Source: DATCVR01 sp036566745
GTDB lineage: Bacteria > Actinomycetota > Actinomycetes > Jiangellales > Jiangellaceae
Assembly (NCBI GenBank): GCA_036566745.1
Contig: DATCVR010000083.1
Span: 1-15,050, forward strand
DNA: 15,050 nucleotides
Direction: 5' to 3'
Under the pieces are notes generated by a model. That model saw nothing but the letters and a program-made list of their open reading frames with translations. It searched no databases and was not told where the DNA came from. Position numbers and translations under genes: made by a program. Below, piece by piece: positions 1 through 7,726 of this stretch. Position 1 is the first letter of the stretch. Each line of letters begins with the position of its first letter.

Positions 1-356
1 ACGACGGTGATGACGGCGGCCGCGACCACCAGGCCGAAGGCGAGCAGCGGGGCGAGGGCGGGCGGAGGCAGCGGCTTCGAGAGCCGCAGCGCGCGTTCGG
101 AGCGGGCCCAGCGCACGTAGGCGGCGACGCTGCATGCTCCGCCGAGGACGGTCAGGCCCACCACGAGCGCCATGCGAGGCCCGGACTCCGTGGGCACCTC
201 GAGCGCCTCGAGCGCGACGCCGGCCGCCATCAGCGCCAGCGCGGTGCGGATCCAGGCGAGGAAGGTGCGCTCGTTGGCGAAGCTGAACCGCGGGTCGGGA
301 TCGTCGCCCACGGAGTACACCCCGCGTGGGCGGCGACGATCCGGCTCGGTGCTCAT
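1..356 (-). CDS. DUF202 family membrane protein, partial at window edge
   Basis: Reading minus from the ATG at 356-354 gives an open frame of about 118 residues with no stop before the edge, so the C-terminus is missing. It contains the DUF202 (YidH-type) signature around residues 25-38, FANERTFLAWIRTAL. Hydrophobic stretches follow at roughly residues 38-50, 58-75 and 99-118, as expected for a small integral membrane protein with three helices. The function of the family is not established. The start is fixed by context: the ATG overlaps the TGA of the upstream gene in an ATGA quadruplet, so the two are probably translationally coupled. DUF202 proteins are usually about 110-130 residues, so only a few residues are probably lost. 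Confidence 0.85.
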   Translation of the reverse strand, partial: MSTEPDRRRPRGVYSVGDDPDPRFSFANERTFLAWIRTALALMAAGVALEALEVPTESGPRMALVVGLTVLGGACSVAAYVRWARSERALRLSKPLPPPALAPLLAFGLVVAAAVITV

Positions 357-1135
357 CGGTGACCGCCATCGCTGGTGGGGTCATGCGGCGGCGAGGTCTG
401 TTCCGGGGGAGGAGGGCGGCGGTGACGCCCGGCCCGGCGCTGGACCGGGACGCCGGCGTTCGGCGAGGTGGAGGGAGGCTCGGGCGCCGCGGGCGGGGGC
501 GGCGGCGGGAGGTCGGGGACGACGGCGTGGCGCGGGTCCGTGTCGGGCCGAGGCGGCGCCTGCGGGGCGGTCATCAGGCGGCCGTTGGTCCACGGCGTGC
601 CGAGCCCGGCCGGAGCGGCGAGCGACGCGGGCGTGGGGATGGGTGCCGTGGGGGTGCCGGCGACCGGCGTGGACGCCGTGGGGGTAGCGGCGGCCGGCGT
701 GGGCTGCGATGCGTGGGCCGGCAGACCGTTGGGCGGAGGAACGGGCCGGGCGGCGCTCGACTCGGCGGTGGTCGTGGACTCGGCCGGTGATGCCGGCGTG
801 GTAGGAGTCGCAGGCTCGTCAGGTACGGCCGGTGCCGACGGCGCGGTCGCGTCCGGCCGGCGGGCTCGCCGCCCTCGGGGCGACTCGCCGGAGAGCGCCG
901 CTTCGTCGGCGGTGTCGGAGGACTGGTCGATCCACTGGACGCTCGTGGCCTCGCCGTGGCCGTGGATCGCGAGCATGTCCTCGATGGAGTCCCACAGGCT
1001 GGTAGCCGGGTGCGTCGAGCACCACCGCAACGCCACCTGGCCGTCGAAGAACACGACGCCGTACGCCACGACACCGATACCCGAGACGCCGGTGTAGTCG
1101 ACGTGGCGAACGAGGGCGAACCTGCGAGGGAACAA
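353..1135 (-). CDS. Hypothetical protein with conserved N-terminal domain and long Pro/Ala/Thr-rich tail
   Basis: A 260-residue reading if translation starts at the TTG at 1135-1133, which has GGTGG just upstream. The first 65 or so residues look like a folded domain (GVSGIGVVAYGVVFFDGQVA, then RWCST, then SIEDMLAIHGHGEA and VQWID). I remember this pattern from short actinobacterial proteins of unknown function. The rest (residues about 75-260) is low-complexity and rich in Pro, Ala and Thr, with a run of seven prolines, and is probably disordered. No signal peptide or membrane segment is visible. It overlaps the DUF202 gene by four bases, suggesting one operon. The frame stays open upstream to 1444, but that would run antisense into soxR, so I reject the longer form. 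A GTG at 1237 is a possible alternative start. Function unknown. Confidence 0.6.
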   Translation of the reverse strand: MFPRRFALVRHVDYTGVSGIGVVAYGVVFFDGQVALRWCSTHPATSLWDSIEDMLAIHGHGEATSVQWIDQSSDTADEAALSGESPRGRRARRPDATAPSAPAVPDEPATPTTPASPAESTTTAESSAARPVPPPNGLPAHASQPTPAAATPTASTPVAGTPTAPIPTPASLAAPAGLGTPWTNGRLMTAPQAPPRPDTDPRHAVVPDLPPPPPPAAPEPPSTSPNAGVPVQRRAGRHRRPPPPEQTSPPHDPTSDGGHR

Positions 1136-1302
1136 GCGACCACCGTGGGCAGAGTTTGTCGACCGGATCGGCTGAACCCCCGCTGCATCCGACCCGTGTG
1201 CACGCTCATCTTCCTCGATACCCGAATGACATGTCACGGCGGCCCACCGGTGAGGACAATGAAGATCTGACGAACCGGCGCGAATTGCACGAAATGTCGT
1301 AG
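1136..1302. promoter_or_regulatory. Intergenic region upstream of the minus-strand two-gene unit, with a 10-bp palindrome
   Basis: 167 bases between the stop of soxR and the chosen start of the next minus-strand gene. It holds a perfect palindrome TGACATGTCA at 1227-1236. On the minus strand this is followed by TATCGA about 6 bases later, which could serve as part of a promoter. I see no coding sequence and no strong terminator hairpin. The role of the palindrome as an operator is a guess. Confidence 0.25.
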
Positions 1303-1773
1303 TCAGCGAGGCGTGGTCGAGGCGCTTGGGCTCGGTCGCCGGTCTCCCCACAGGTACCGAGGCCCGCTGCCGCCGGCCGCCGCCGAGTCGTCGGGGTTGG
1401 AGAGGCCGCAGCTCTTGAGTGACAGGCATCCGCACCCGATGCACTGATCGAGTTCGTCGCGCAGCCGCTGGAGATCGCCGATGCGCTCGTCGAGACGACG
1501 GCGCCAGCCGCGGGAGAGCCTGGCCCAGTCAGCCTTCGTGGGCGTGGCCGCGGTGGGCAAGGTGTCGAGCGCGGCCCGGATCTCCTCCAGGGAGAGGCCC
1601 ACACGCTGAGCGGCCCGGACGAAGGCGACCCGTCGCAGCGTCGACCGCGGGTAGATCCGATGGCCGCCGCTCGTGCGTTCGGGCTCCAGGAGCCCCTTCG
1701 ACTCGTAGAAGCGCAGCGCCGACGTGGAGGCCCCGCTCCTCGCCGCGAGTTCACCGATCGTGAGTACCGCCAC
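1303..1773 (-). CDS. soxR: SoxR, redox-sensing MerR-family transcriptional activator
   Basis: 156 residues, the usual SoxR length. The N-terminal winged helix of the MerR family is clear (residues 4-41, LTIGELAARSGASTSALRFYES and GGHRIYP). It is followed by the dimerisation helix (about 80-110). Residues 111-122 read CIGCGCLSLKSC, the exact Cys-x2-Cys-x-Cys-x5-Cys pattern that binds the SoxR [2Fe-2S] cluster. SoxR activates target promoters when the cluster is oxidised by redox-cycling compounds or superoxide-related stress. Outside enteric bacteria it often controls genes for redox-active metabolites rather than soxS. The start is a GTG at 1773-1771. It is divergent from the split transketolase genes and the promoter region between them is short, so the transketolase pair is the obvious target. 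The C-terminal 30 residues are poorly conserved tail. Confidence 0.93.
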   Translation of the reverse strand: MAVLTIGELAARSGASTSALRFYESKGLLEPERTSGGHRIYPRSTLRRVAFVRAAQRVGLSLEEIRAALDTLPTAATPTKADWARLSRGWRRRLDERIGDLQRLRDELDQCIGCGCLSLKSCGLSNPDDSAAAGGSGPRYLWGDRRPSPSASTTPR

Positions 1774-1789
1774 CGTCCGGTCCCGTCCC

Positions 1790-1820
1790 TTGACTTCAAC
1801 TCGACGTGAACTCGCATCCT
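1790..1820 (+). promoter_or_regulatory. Candidate SoxR-controlled promoter of the transketolase pair
   Basis: TTGACT at 1790-1795 (5 of 6 to the -35 consensus) is followed by a 19-base spacer and a weak -10, CATCCT, at 1815-1820. MerR-family activators act on promoters with exactly such over-long spacers. The spacer contains an imperfect dyad, GACTTCA (1792-1798) and TGAACTC (1807-1813), one mismatch per arm. It does not closely match the enteric SoxR box, so the site is plausible rather than proven. Six bases after the -10 comes GTG (1827), which would make the transcript leaderless. Confidence 0.4.
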
Positions 1821-1826
1821 GCCATC

Positions 1827-2528
1827 GTGACCGTGACCTCGACCGACCTGGCCTACGACGACTACGACGATCTTCCCGCCCTACTCACCCGCATGACGGG
1901 CGACGAGAAGCACACCGCGAGCGCCACCTCGACGCTCGACGTGCTGTGGGTGCTCTATCGCCGGGTGCTGCGGATCGACCCGGACCGGGTGGACGACCCC
2001 GACCGCGACCGGTTCCTGCTGTCCAAAGGGCACGGCCCGATGGCGTTCTATGCGGTGCTGGCGGCCACCGGGTTCTTCCCGGTCTCGTGGCTCGACGACT
2101 TCGGGCGGGCCGGGTCGCCGCTGGGCTTCCATCCCGACCGCGCGCTCGTCCCCGGCGTCGAGATCGCCAGCGGGTCGCTCGGGCACGGCCTGCCGATGGC
2201 TGTGGGCCTGGCGCTCGGACAGCGCGCCCAGGGCCGCTCGGCCCGTACGTTCGTCCTGGTGGGAGACGCTGAGCTCGACGAGGGGAGCAACCACGAGGCG
2301 ATGGTGGTGGCCGGGGCCCGCGGCCTCGATCGGCTGACCGCGGTGGTGATCGACAATCAGTCCGCCTCGCTGGGCTGGCCCGGCGGGGTGGCCGAGCGCT
2401 TCGCCGTCGAGGGGTGGGACACCCACATCGTGGACGGCCGCGAGCACGACGCCGTGGCCGCCGCCCTCCAGGCCGATCACCCGGGCCGCCCGCTGGCCGT
2501 CGTCGCCGTCGTCGAGCCCAAGGGATGA
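1827..2528 (+). CDS. Transketolase, N-terminal (thiamine diphosphate-binding) subunit
   Basis: About 233 residues carrying the first half of transketolase. The seen motifs are LLSKGHGP, the GSLGHGLP loop, and GDAELDEGSNHEA followed some 20 residues on by IDNQ. These form the thiamine diphosphate/metal site (GDG...N in most family members; the third Gly is Ala here). Transketolase moves two-carbon ketol units between sugar phosphates in the non-oxidative pentose phosphate pathway. Split transketolases occur in archaea and many bacteria, and a subset act in secondary or amino-sugar metabolism, so the exact substrate is open. I chose GTG 1827 because an in-frame GTG at 1806 (240 residues) would lie inside the spacer of the likely promoter. 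The stop overlaps the start of the next gene by four bases (ATGA). Confidence 0.85.
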   Translation: MTVTSTDLAYDDYDDLPALLTRMTGDEKHTASATSTLDVLWVLYRRVLRIDPDRVDDPDRDRFLLSKGHGPMAFYAVLAATGFFPVSWLDDFGRAGSPLGFHPDRALVPGVEIASGSLGHGLPMAVGLALGQRAQGRSARTFVLVGDAELDEGSNHEAMVVAGARGLDRLTAVVIDNQSASLGWPGGVAERFAVEGWDTHIVDGREHDAVAAALQADHPGRPLAVVAVVEPKG

Positions 2529-3451
2529 CCATGACCATGAGGGAGACGTTCGCTGCGACCGCCGCGGCCCTGCTGGACGAGGATCCGAAGCTGGCCGTCG
2601 TGCTGGCCGACATCTCGGTGCAGCTCTTCGACGACGCACGGACCCGTCATCCGGACCGGGTGGTCAACGTCGGGATCCGCGAACAGCTGATGATCAGTGT
2701 GGCGGCCGGGATGGCGCTGTCGGGGATGCGCCCGATCGCCCATTCCTATGCGCCCTTCCTGGTGGAACGCCCCTTCGAGCAGGTCAAGCTCGCGCTCGGG
2801 CACCAGGACCTCGGTGCCGTCCTGGTCAGCATGGGCGCCTCCTACGACTGGGCGGCCGGCGGGCACACGCACCACGGTCCCGGCGACGTCGCACTACTCG
2901 ACACGCTGCCCGGCTGGACCGTCCACGTGCCGGGCCATCGCGACGAGGCGGCCGCCCTGCTGCGATCGGCTGCGGCCTCGGACGGCCGGGTCTACATCCG
3001 GCTGTCCGCCCAGGAGAACGCGCAGGCCAGGCTGGTAACGGATGGCCCGGCGCCGGGCGGAGGCATGCACGTCGTGCGGCGGGGCGGCGGGGCCACGGTG
3101 GTCGCGGTCGGCCCGATGCTGGACCGCGTCGTGCAGGCCGCCTCGGGGCTCGACCTCACCGTGCTCTATGCCCCGACGGTGCGGCCGTTCGACGCCGCGA
3201 CACTGCGGGCCGTCCTGACCTCTCCCGAGGTGGTCCTGGTCGAGCCCTACCTGGCCGGAACCTCGCTGCGCCAGGTCGCCGAGGCCCTCTCCGACATCCC
3301 GCATCGGACGCTCGCGGTCGGCGTCCCGCAGCAGCCGGCCCGCCTCTATGGGGAGCCGGCGGACCACGACCGCCGCTACGGTCTCGACGTGGCCGGTCTG
3401 CGGGAGCGGCTCGGGCGTTTCGTGCGAGGTCTCGAGCCGGCCACCGGCTGA
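2525..3451 (+). CDS. Transketolase, C-terminal subunit
   Basis: 308 residues forming the second half of the enzyme: the pyrimidine-binding domain (residues about 5-170) and the C-terminal domain (about 185-305). The motif NVGIREQ carries the Glu that activates the thiamine cofactor. GGHTHHGPGDVA and the segment around YIRLSAQ also match the family. It must assemble with the upstream subunit, since neither carries a full active site. The frame is open further upstream, but ATG 2525 is chosen because it overlaps the TGA of the N-terminal subunit (ATGA), implying coupled translation and equal amounts of the two chains. A second in-frame ATG lies at 2531. The pair is most likely SoxR-controlled, so a role in NADPH supply or in making a redox-related metabolite under oxidative stress is an inference. 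Confidence 0.9.
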   Translation: MTMTMRETFAATAAALLDEDPKLAVVLADISVQLFDDARTRHPDRVVNVGIREQLMISVAAGMALSGMRPIAHSYAPFLVERPFEQVKLALGHQDLGAVLVSMGASYDWAAGGHTHHGPGDVALLDTLPGWTVHVPGHRDEAAALLRSAAASDGRVYIRLSAQENAQARLVTDGPAPGGGMHVVRRGGGATVVAVGPMLDRVVQAASGLDLTVLYAPTVRPFDAATLRAVLTSPEVVLVEPYLAGTSLRQVAEALSDIPHRTLAVGVPQQPARLYGEPADHDRRYGLDVAGLRERLGRFVRGLEPATG

Positions 3452-3459
3452 TCGATCGG

Positions 3460-3486
3460 GCGGGCGAGAGCCTCCAGTCGGCCCGC
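3460..3486 (+). terminator. Weak hairpin after the transketolase pair
   Basis: GCGGGC (3460-3465) pairs with GCCCGC (3481-3486) around a 15-base loop, nine bases after the stop. There is no T-tract, as is common in high-GC actinomycetes. Supported only by position and complementarity. Confidence 0.3.
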
Positions 3487-3533
3487 GAGCGTGGGTGGGT
3501 CGAGCGGGTGGCGGCGGCCGGAAGTCGGGACGT

Positions 3534-3569
3534 TACGGTACGGGTTGCGAGCCTGACGACGAGGAGAAG
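3534..3569 (+). promoter_or_regulatory. -10 box and ribosome binding site of the small gene at 3574
   Basis: TACGGT at 3534-3539 resembles an actinobacterial -10 (TAnnnT). GAGGAGAAG at 3561-3569 is a strong Shine-Dalgarno placed four bases before ATG 3574. It decides the start in favour of 3574 over the longer open frame from 3508. No convincing -35 was found. Confidence 0.4.
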
Positions 3570-3573
3570 CCCG

Positions 3574-3855
3574 ATGGAACCCCGTGTTGAGCCCTTGACC
3601 CCCGACGTCGACCCGATGGTCGTCGACGCCGTCACCAACGTCCGCGATCGCTTCGGCGCCGAAGGGCTGCGCGACCTCATCGCGCTGGCCCGAGCCGAGC
3701 TCGCCGAGGCCGAGAGGGCCGAACGCGAGCTCGCGGCCGCCGTCAACGAGCCGAAGGACGTTCCGGCTGCGCCGCAGTACGACTCCGCCGACACCCAGGC
3801 CTGGCTGGCCTACACCGAGGCCGAGCCACGCGGCGACTCCCGCGACGGTCGCTGA
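3574..3855 (+). CDS. Small hypothetical protein (93 aa)
   Basis: I do not recognise a named family. The 93-residue product is acidic and has a central amphipathic helix, probably coiled coil, rich in Ala, Glu and Arg (residues about 27-55, ALARAELAEAERAERELAAA). A short Tyr/Trp-containing tail follows (QYDSADTQAWLAYTEAE). It has no signal peptide or membrane segment, so it is probably cytoplasmic. The ATG at 3574 follows a good Shine-Dalgarno (GAGGAG). The gene ends five bases before the end of convergent otsA, so the two are transcribed towards each other with almost no space for a terminator. The codon pattern is that of its neighbours, which supports a real gene. Confidence 0.65.
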   Translation: MEPRVEPLTPDVDPMVVDAVTNVRDRFGAEGLRDLIALARAELAEAERAERELAAAVNEPKDVPAAPQYDSADTQAWLAYTEAEPRGDSRDGR

Positions 3856-3860
3856 GCGGG

Positions 3861-5264
<1,404 letters not shown>

Positions 5265-5340
5265 TGGGCCTCCTCGTCGGAACCACGGTAGCGGGCGCGA
5301 GGCCATTCGGACGTATCAGGGCATCATGCGGAGCGGGTCG

Positions 5341-5425
5341 CGTCGGGCGGCGGCAAGCCGTGTCGGGCCCGGTGGCGGGCCGCGTCGGGCCGCGTCGGGC
5401 CAGTGGCGGGCCGTGTCGCGCTCGT
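5341..5425. repeat. Degenerate GC-rich tandem repeats upstream of otsA
   Basis: The unit CGCGTCGGGC occurs as two perfect adjacent copies at 5381-5400. Variants (CGTGTCGGGC, GTGGCGGGCCG) recur before and after. The block lies in the 213-base gap between divergent otsA and the DUF3263 gene. It looks like slippage-prone low-complexity DNA; no function can be assigned. Confidence 0.5.
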
Positions 5426-5465
5426 GGCTGGCCTGTCGAACCACGGCATCGTGGTGTGGGTTGCG

Positions 5466-5471
5466 TACGAT
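5466..5471 (+). promoter_or_regulatory. -10 box for leaderless DUF3263 gene
   Basis: TACGAT sits exactly six bases before ATG 5478, placing the likely transcription start on the A of the start codon. There is no Shine-Dalgarno, which fits a leaderless message. No good -35 hexamer was found at 16-18 bases. Confidence 0.5.
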
Positions 5472-5477
5472 GTCCGG

Positions 5478-5780
5478 ATGGACGCCGCCGCTGCGCACGC
5501 ATCCGAGCCCCGGCCGGCCGTGGTCGGGTCGGGCGAACTCGACGACCGCGAACGCGAGATCCTCGACTTCGAGCGTCAGTGGTGGAAGTACGCCGGCGCG
5601 AAAGAACAGGCCCTGCGTGACCTGTTTGACCTGTCCGCCACTCGGTACTACCAGATCCTCAACGCCCTGATCGACCGTCCCGAGGCCGAGGCCCATGACC
5701 CGATGCTGGTCAAGCGGTTGCGGCGGCTGCGCTCGAGTCGTCAGCGGGCCCGCTCGGCCAAGCGGCTCGGCGAGGGCTGA
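5478..5780 (+). CDS. DUF3263 domain-containing protein
   Basis: 100 residues. The conserved DUF3263 core spans about residues 22-80, with LDDREREILDFERQWW, then GAKEQALRDLFDLSATRYYQ, then NALIDRPEA and DPMLVKRLRRLR. The family is small, actinobacteria-specific and of unknown function. The middle part resembles a helix-turn-helix (AKEQALRDLFDLSATRYYQILN), so DNA binding is possible but unproven. The C-terminus is strongly basic. The frame is open upstream to 5403, but ATG 5478 is preferred because the domain starts after it and a -10 box lies six bases before it. It is convergent with the small gene at 5880-6146. Confidence 0.88.
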   Translation: MDAAAAHASEPRPAVVGSGELDDREREILDFERQWWKYAGAKEQALRDLFDLSATRYYQILNALIDRPEAEAHDPMLVKRLRRLRSSRQRARSAKRLGEG

Positions 5781-5785
5781 AGGTT

Positions 5786-5826
5786 CGCCAACCGTCGGTG
5801 TCCGGGTGTCCGGGCGTCGGTTGGTG
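5786..5826. terminator. Stem-loop between convergent genes
   Basis: CGCCAACCG (5786-5794) pairs with CGGTTGGTG (5818-5826), a nine-pair stem including one G-U pair, around a 23-base loop. It lies just past the DUF3263 stop and between two genes that face each other, so it may end both transcripts. No T-tract. Confidence 0.45.
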
Positions 5827-5879
5827 CTCGGGGCTCTCGGCGGACCGCTGCATCAGGCTCGGCACCCCACTCGCACCGC

Positions 5880-6146
5880 TCAGCGTCTTTCGTTGCCCCG
5901 CTTGTAGTTGCCGGTGATCTTCGCCAGCGCCAGCTGCCGGGCGGTGTCGTCCCCGCTCTCGAGCTCGGCGATCAACCGAGCGGCGCGGGCTCCCGCGACG
6001 ATCCCCACCTGCACGTTTCCCCGGCTGATCAAGACCCGGCCGTCCTTCGTGACGCGGTAGGCGAAGGGGTCCTCGTCGAGTCGGGCGCGGCGGTCGATGG
6101 GCACGTCGCATTGTCGTACGAACCGCGGCCTCAGCGGCATCGCCAC
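5880..6146 (-). CDS. Small conserved hypothetical protein (88 aa)
   Basis: 88 residues from GTG 6146, or 86 from the ATG two codons later. The sequence is well structured: PLRPRFVRQCDVPIDRR, then DEDPFAYRVTKDGRVLISR, GIVAGARAARLIAELESGD and a basic C-terminus ending KITGNYKRGNERR. I recall similar short proteins in other actinomycetes, but not with a named function. The beta-hairpin-like YRVTKDGRVLIS followed by a helix suggests a compact cytoplasmic protein, possibly nucleic-acid binding given the basic tail. It is divergent from the LytR_C/otsB operon, and the shared upstream region contains a long perfect palindrome (6191-6220) that may control it. Confidence 0.75.
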   Translation of the reverse strand: MAMPLRPRFVRQCDVPIDRRARLDEDPFAYRVTKDGRVLISRGNVQVGIVAGARAARLIAELESGDDTARQLALAKITGNYKRGNERR

Positions 6147-6190
6147 GAGGCGTTCGCCCGCACCACCAGGCTTACAGACCTCGTGATGAA

Positions 6191-6220
6191 CGGAATGATC
6201 ACGTGGACGTGATCATTCCG
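6191..6220. promoter_or_regulatory. Perfect 14-bp-arm palindrome, candidate operator in a divergent promoter region
   Basis: CGGAATGATCACGT (6191-6204) and its exact complement ACGTGATCATTCCG (6207-6220) are separated by only GG. A two-base gap is too tight for a good RNA hairpin loop and no T-tract follows, so a protein-binding site is more likely than a terminator. It lies 45 bases from the start of the minus gene and 60 from the start of the plus operon. Confidence 0.6.
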
Positions 6221-6264
6221 GCGGGGCTCGGGGGCGTCGTTCGCCGCGCGGCGCGGTCGTGGCG

Positions 6265-6270
6265 TAGTCT
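6265..6270 (+). promoter_or_regulatory. Probable -10 box of the LytR_C-otsB operon
   Basis: TAGTCT nine bases before GTG 6280 fits TAnnnT. The leader would be zero to three bases, and no Shine-Dalgarno is present. No clear -35. Confidence 0.4.
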
Positions 6271-6279
6271 CCTGGTCCT

Positions 6280-6873
6280 GTGACTCTGCGCGAGCGGCTC
6301 GACCGACTGTGGCCGTCACTCGTCGCCTTGGCCGGCACGGTGGCGGTCGTCCTCGGCCTGCTCTCCCTCTTCGGCGGAAACGTCGACGACAGCACGCCGG
6401 ACGACGTCGCGGCCGGGGACGACTCCGGCGCCGATCCTCCGGCCGAGGACCCTCCCGTGGCGACCACCACGCCACCCGCCACCCCACCCGCGGACGACCC
6501 TACCGAGCCGCCTGCCGACCCCACCGGCGATCCCACGGGCGACTCCACCGACGGCACCTCCACCACAGCCCCTCCGGAGGTGCGCCAGCCGGTGGGCATC
6601 GCGAACCAGACCTCGGTCGGCGGGCTCGCCGAAGTCGCCCAGCAGCGGCTCGAGGAGGGCGGCTGGGAAGTCCCGGCCATCGGCGACTTCAACGGCACCG
6701 TGCCCGAGACCACCGTCTACTACCCCGAGGGGATGCAGGAGGCGGCCGAGGCGCTCGCGGCGCAGTTCCCCGAGATCGGCAGGGTCCAGCCCAGCTTCGA
6801 AGGGCTGAACCAGTCGCGCCTCGTGGTCGTCCTCGTCGACGATTATGTGGACGAGGTCGGCGAGCCGGAGTGA
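6280..6873 (+). CDS. Membrane-anchored LytR_C-domain protein
   Basis: 197 residues from GTG 6280. A short basic N-terminus is followed by one membrane helix (about residues 11-29, SLVALAGTVAVVLGLLSLFG). Next comes an 80-residue linker rich in Asp, Pro and Thr, then a C-terminal domain (about 105-190) beginning VGIANQTSVGGLAEVAQQRL and ending LVVVLVDDY. This matches the LytR_C (LytR/CpsA/Psr C-terminal) domain without the catalytic LCP part. Such proteins are anchored in the membrane with the domain outside. They are linked to the cell envelope, but their biochemical role is not settled. The stop overlaps the GTG of otsB (GTGA), so the two are in one operon. A functional link to trehalose (used for cell-wall glycolipids in some actinomycetes) is only suggestive. 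Confidence 0.8.
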   Translation: MTLRERLDRLWPSLVALAGTVAVVLGLLSLFGGNVDDSTPDDVAAGDDSGADPPAEDPPVATTTPPATPPADDPTEPPADPTGDPTGDSTDGTSTTAPPEVRQPVGIANQTSVGGLAEVAQQRLEEGGWEVPAIGDFNGTVPETTVYYPEGMQEAAEALAAQFPEIGRVQPSFEGLNQSRLVVVLVDDYVDEVGEPE

Positions 6874-7691
6874 TCTCCCAGCCCCACGCAGATCGGGTCG
6901 CTGTACGGGCTGCGTTCCAGCCGTTGCGCTCGCGCGCGGCGCACACCCTGGTCGCGCTCGACTTCGACGGCACTCTCGCGCCCATCGTCCCGCGGCCCGA
7001 GGACGCTCGGGCACTGCCCGGCACGGCGGACGTGCTCGCCGCCCTCGCGGACCAGGTCGCCCGGGTCGCGATCGTCACGGGCCGCCCCGCTGCCGACGCC
7101 GTCGAGCGCGCCGGCGTGGGGGACGTCCCGGGCATCGTCGTCCTGGGCCATTACGGCCTCGAACGATGGACCGGCGGCCGGCTCGTCGCCCCCGACGAAG
7201 GCCCCGGCGTCGGACGTGTCCGCGAGGCGGCCACCGAGCTCGCGCTCGCCCGTCCCGGCGTGACGCTCGAGGACAAGGGCCACTCGGTCGCTCTGCACAC
7301 CCGCCGCGCCGCCGACCCGGCCGGAGCGCTCGCCGAGCTCGTCCCACACGTCACGGACCTGGCGAAGGCCGAGGGGATGCAGGTGACACCGGGACGCTAC
7401 GTGCTCGAGATCCGGCCCGCGGGGGTCGACAAGGGCGTGGTCCTCGCGTCGCTGGTCGACGAGGTCGGCGCCACGGCCGTCGTCTACGGGGGCGACGACG
7501 TCGGCGATCGTCCCGCCCTGAACACCCTGCGCGCCCTGGAGGCCGGTGGCCTGCGCGCCGTGGTGGTCTGCAGCGACGCCGACGAGGCCGATCCCGAGTT
7601 CCGGGCCGGAGCCGACCTCGTGGTGCCCGGACCCGACGGCGTGCAGGCGGCCCTGCGTGACCTGGTGGACGTACTTCGGGAGCCGAGGTGA
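6870..7691 (+). CDS. otsB: Trehalose-6-phosphate phosphatase
   Basis: 273 residues, typical for OtsB of the HAD superfamily. It removes phosphate from trehalose-6-phosphate, the product of OtsA, to give trehalose, a cytoplasmic osmolyte and stress protectant. Seen motifs: LVALDFDGTLAP with nucleophile Asp31 and acid/base Asp33, IVTGRP (motif II), GHYGLER, Lys residues in the cap/core region, EIRPAGVDKG, and the metal-binding GGDDVGDRPAL (motif IV, usually GDDxTDE). The GTG start overlaps the LytR_C stop by four bases. The alternative open frame further upstream is antisense-like noise overlapping the LytR_C gene. It converges on the gene at 7727 with 35 bases between the stops. Confidence 0.93.
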   Translation: MISQPHADRVAVRAAFQPLRSRAAHTLVALDFDGTLAPIVPRPEDARALPGTADVLAALADQVARVAIVTGRPAADAVERAGVGDVPGIVVLGHYGLERWTGGRLVAPDEGPGVGRVREAATELALARPGVTLEDKGHSVALHTRRAADPAGALAELVPHVTDLAKAEGMQVTPGRYVLEIRPAGVDKGVVLASLVDEVGATAVVYGGDDVGDRPALNTLRALEAGGLRAVVVCSDADEADPEFRAGADLVVPGPDGVQAALRDLVDVLREPR

Positions 7692-7726
7692 CCGCGGTCA
7701 CGACCGGCCGGTGCGAGCGGTCCGGC

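Noticed and set aside
1206..1817. A 203-codon minus frame over soxR
   Set aside because: Out of frame with the clear MerR helix-turn-helix and cysteine cluster of SoxR.
5341..5425. GC-rich tandem repeats as a CRISPR or origin iteron array
   Set aside because: Units are about 10 bases, degenerate and adjacent without spacers; there are no cas or replication genes nearby.
6191..6220. Palindrome as an intrinsic terminator
   Set aside because: It lies between divergent gene starts, has a two-base loop and no T-tract, so an operator is more likely.
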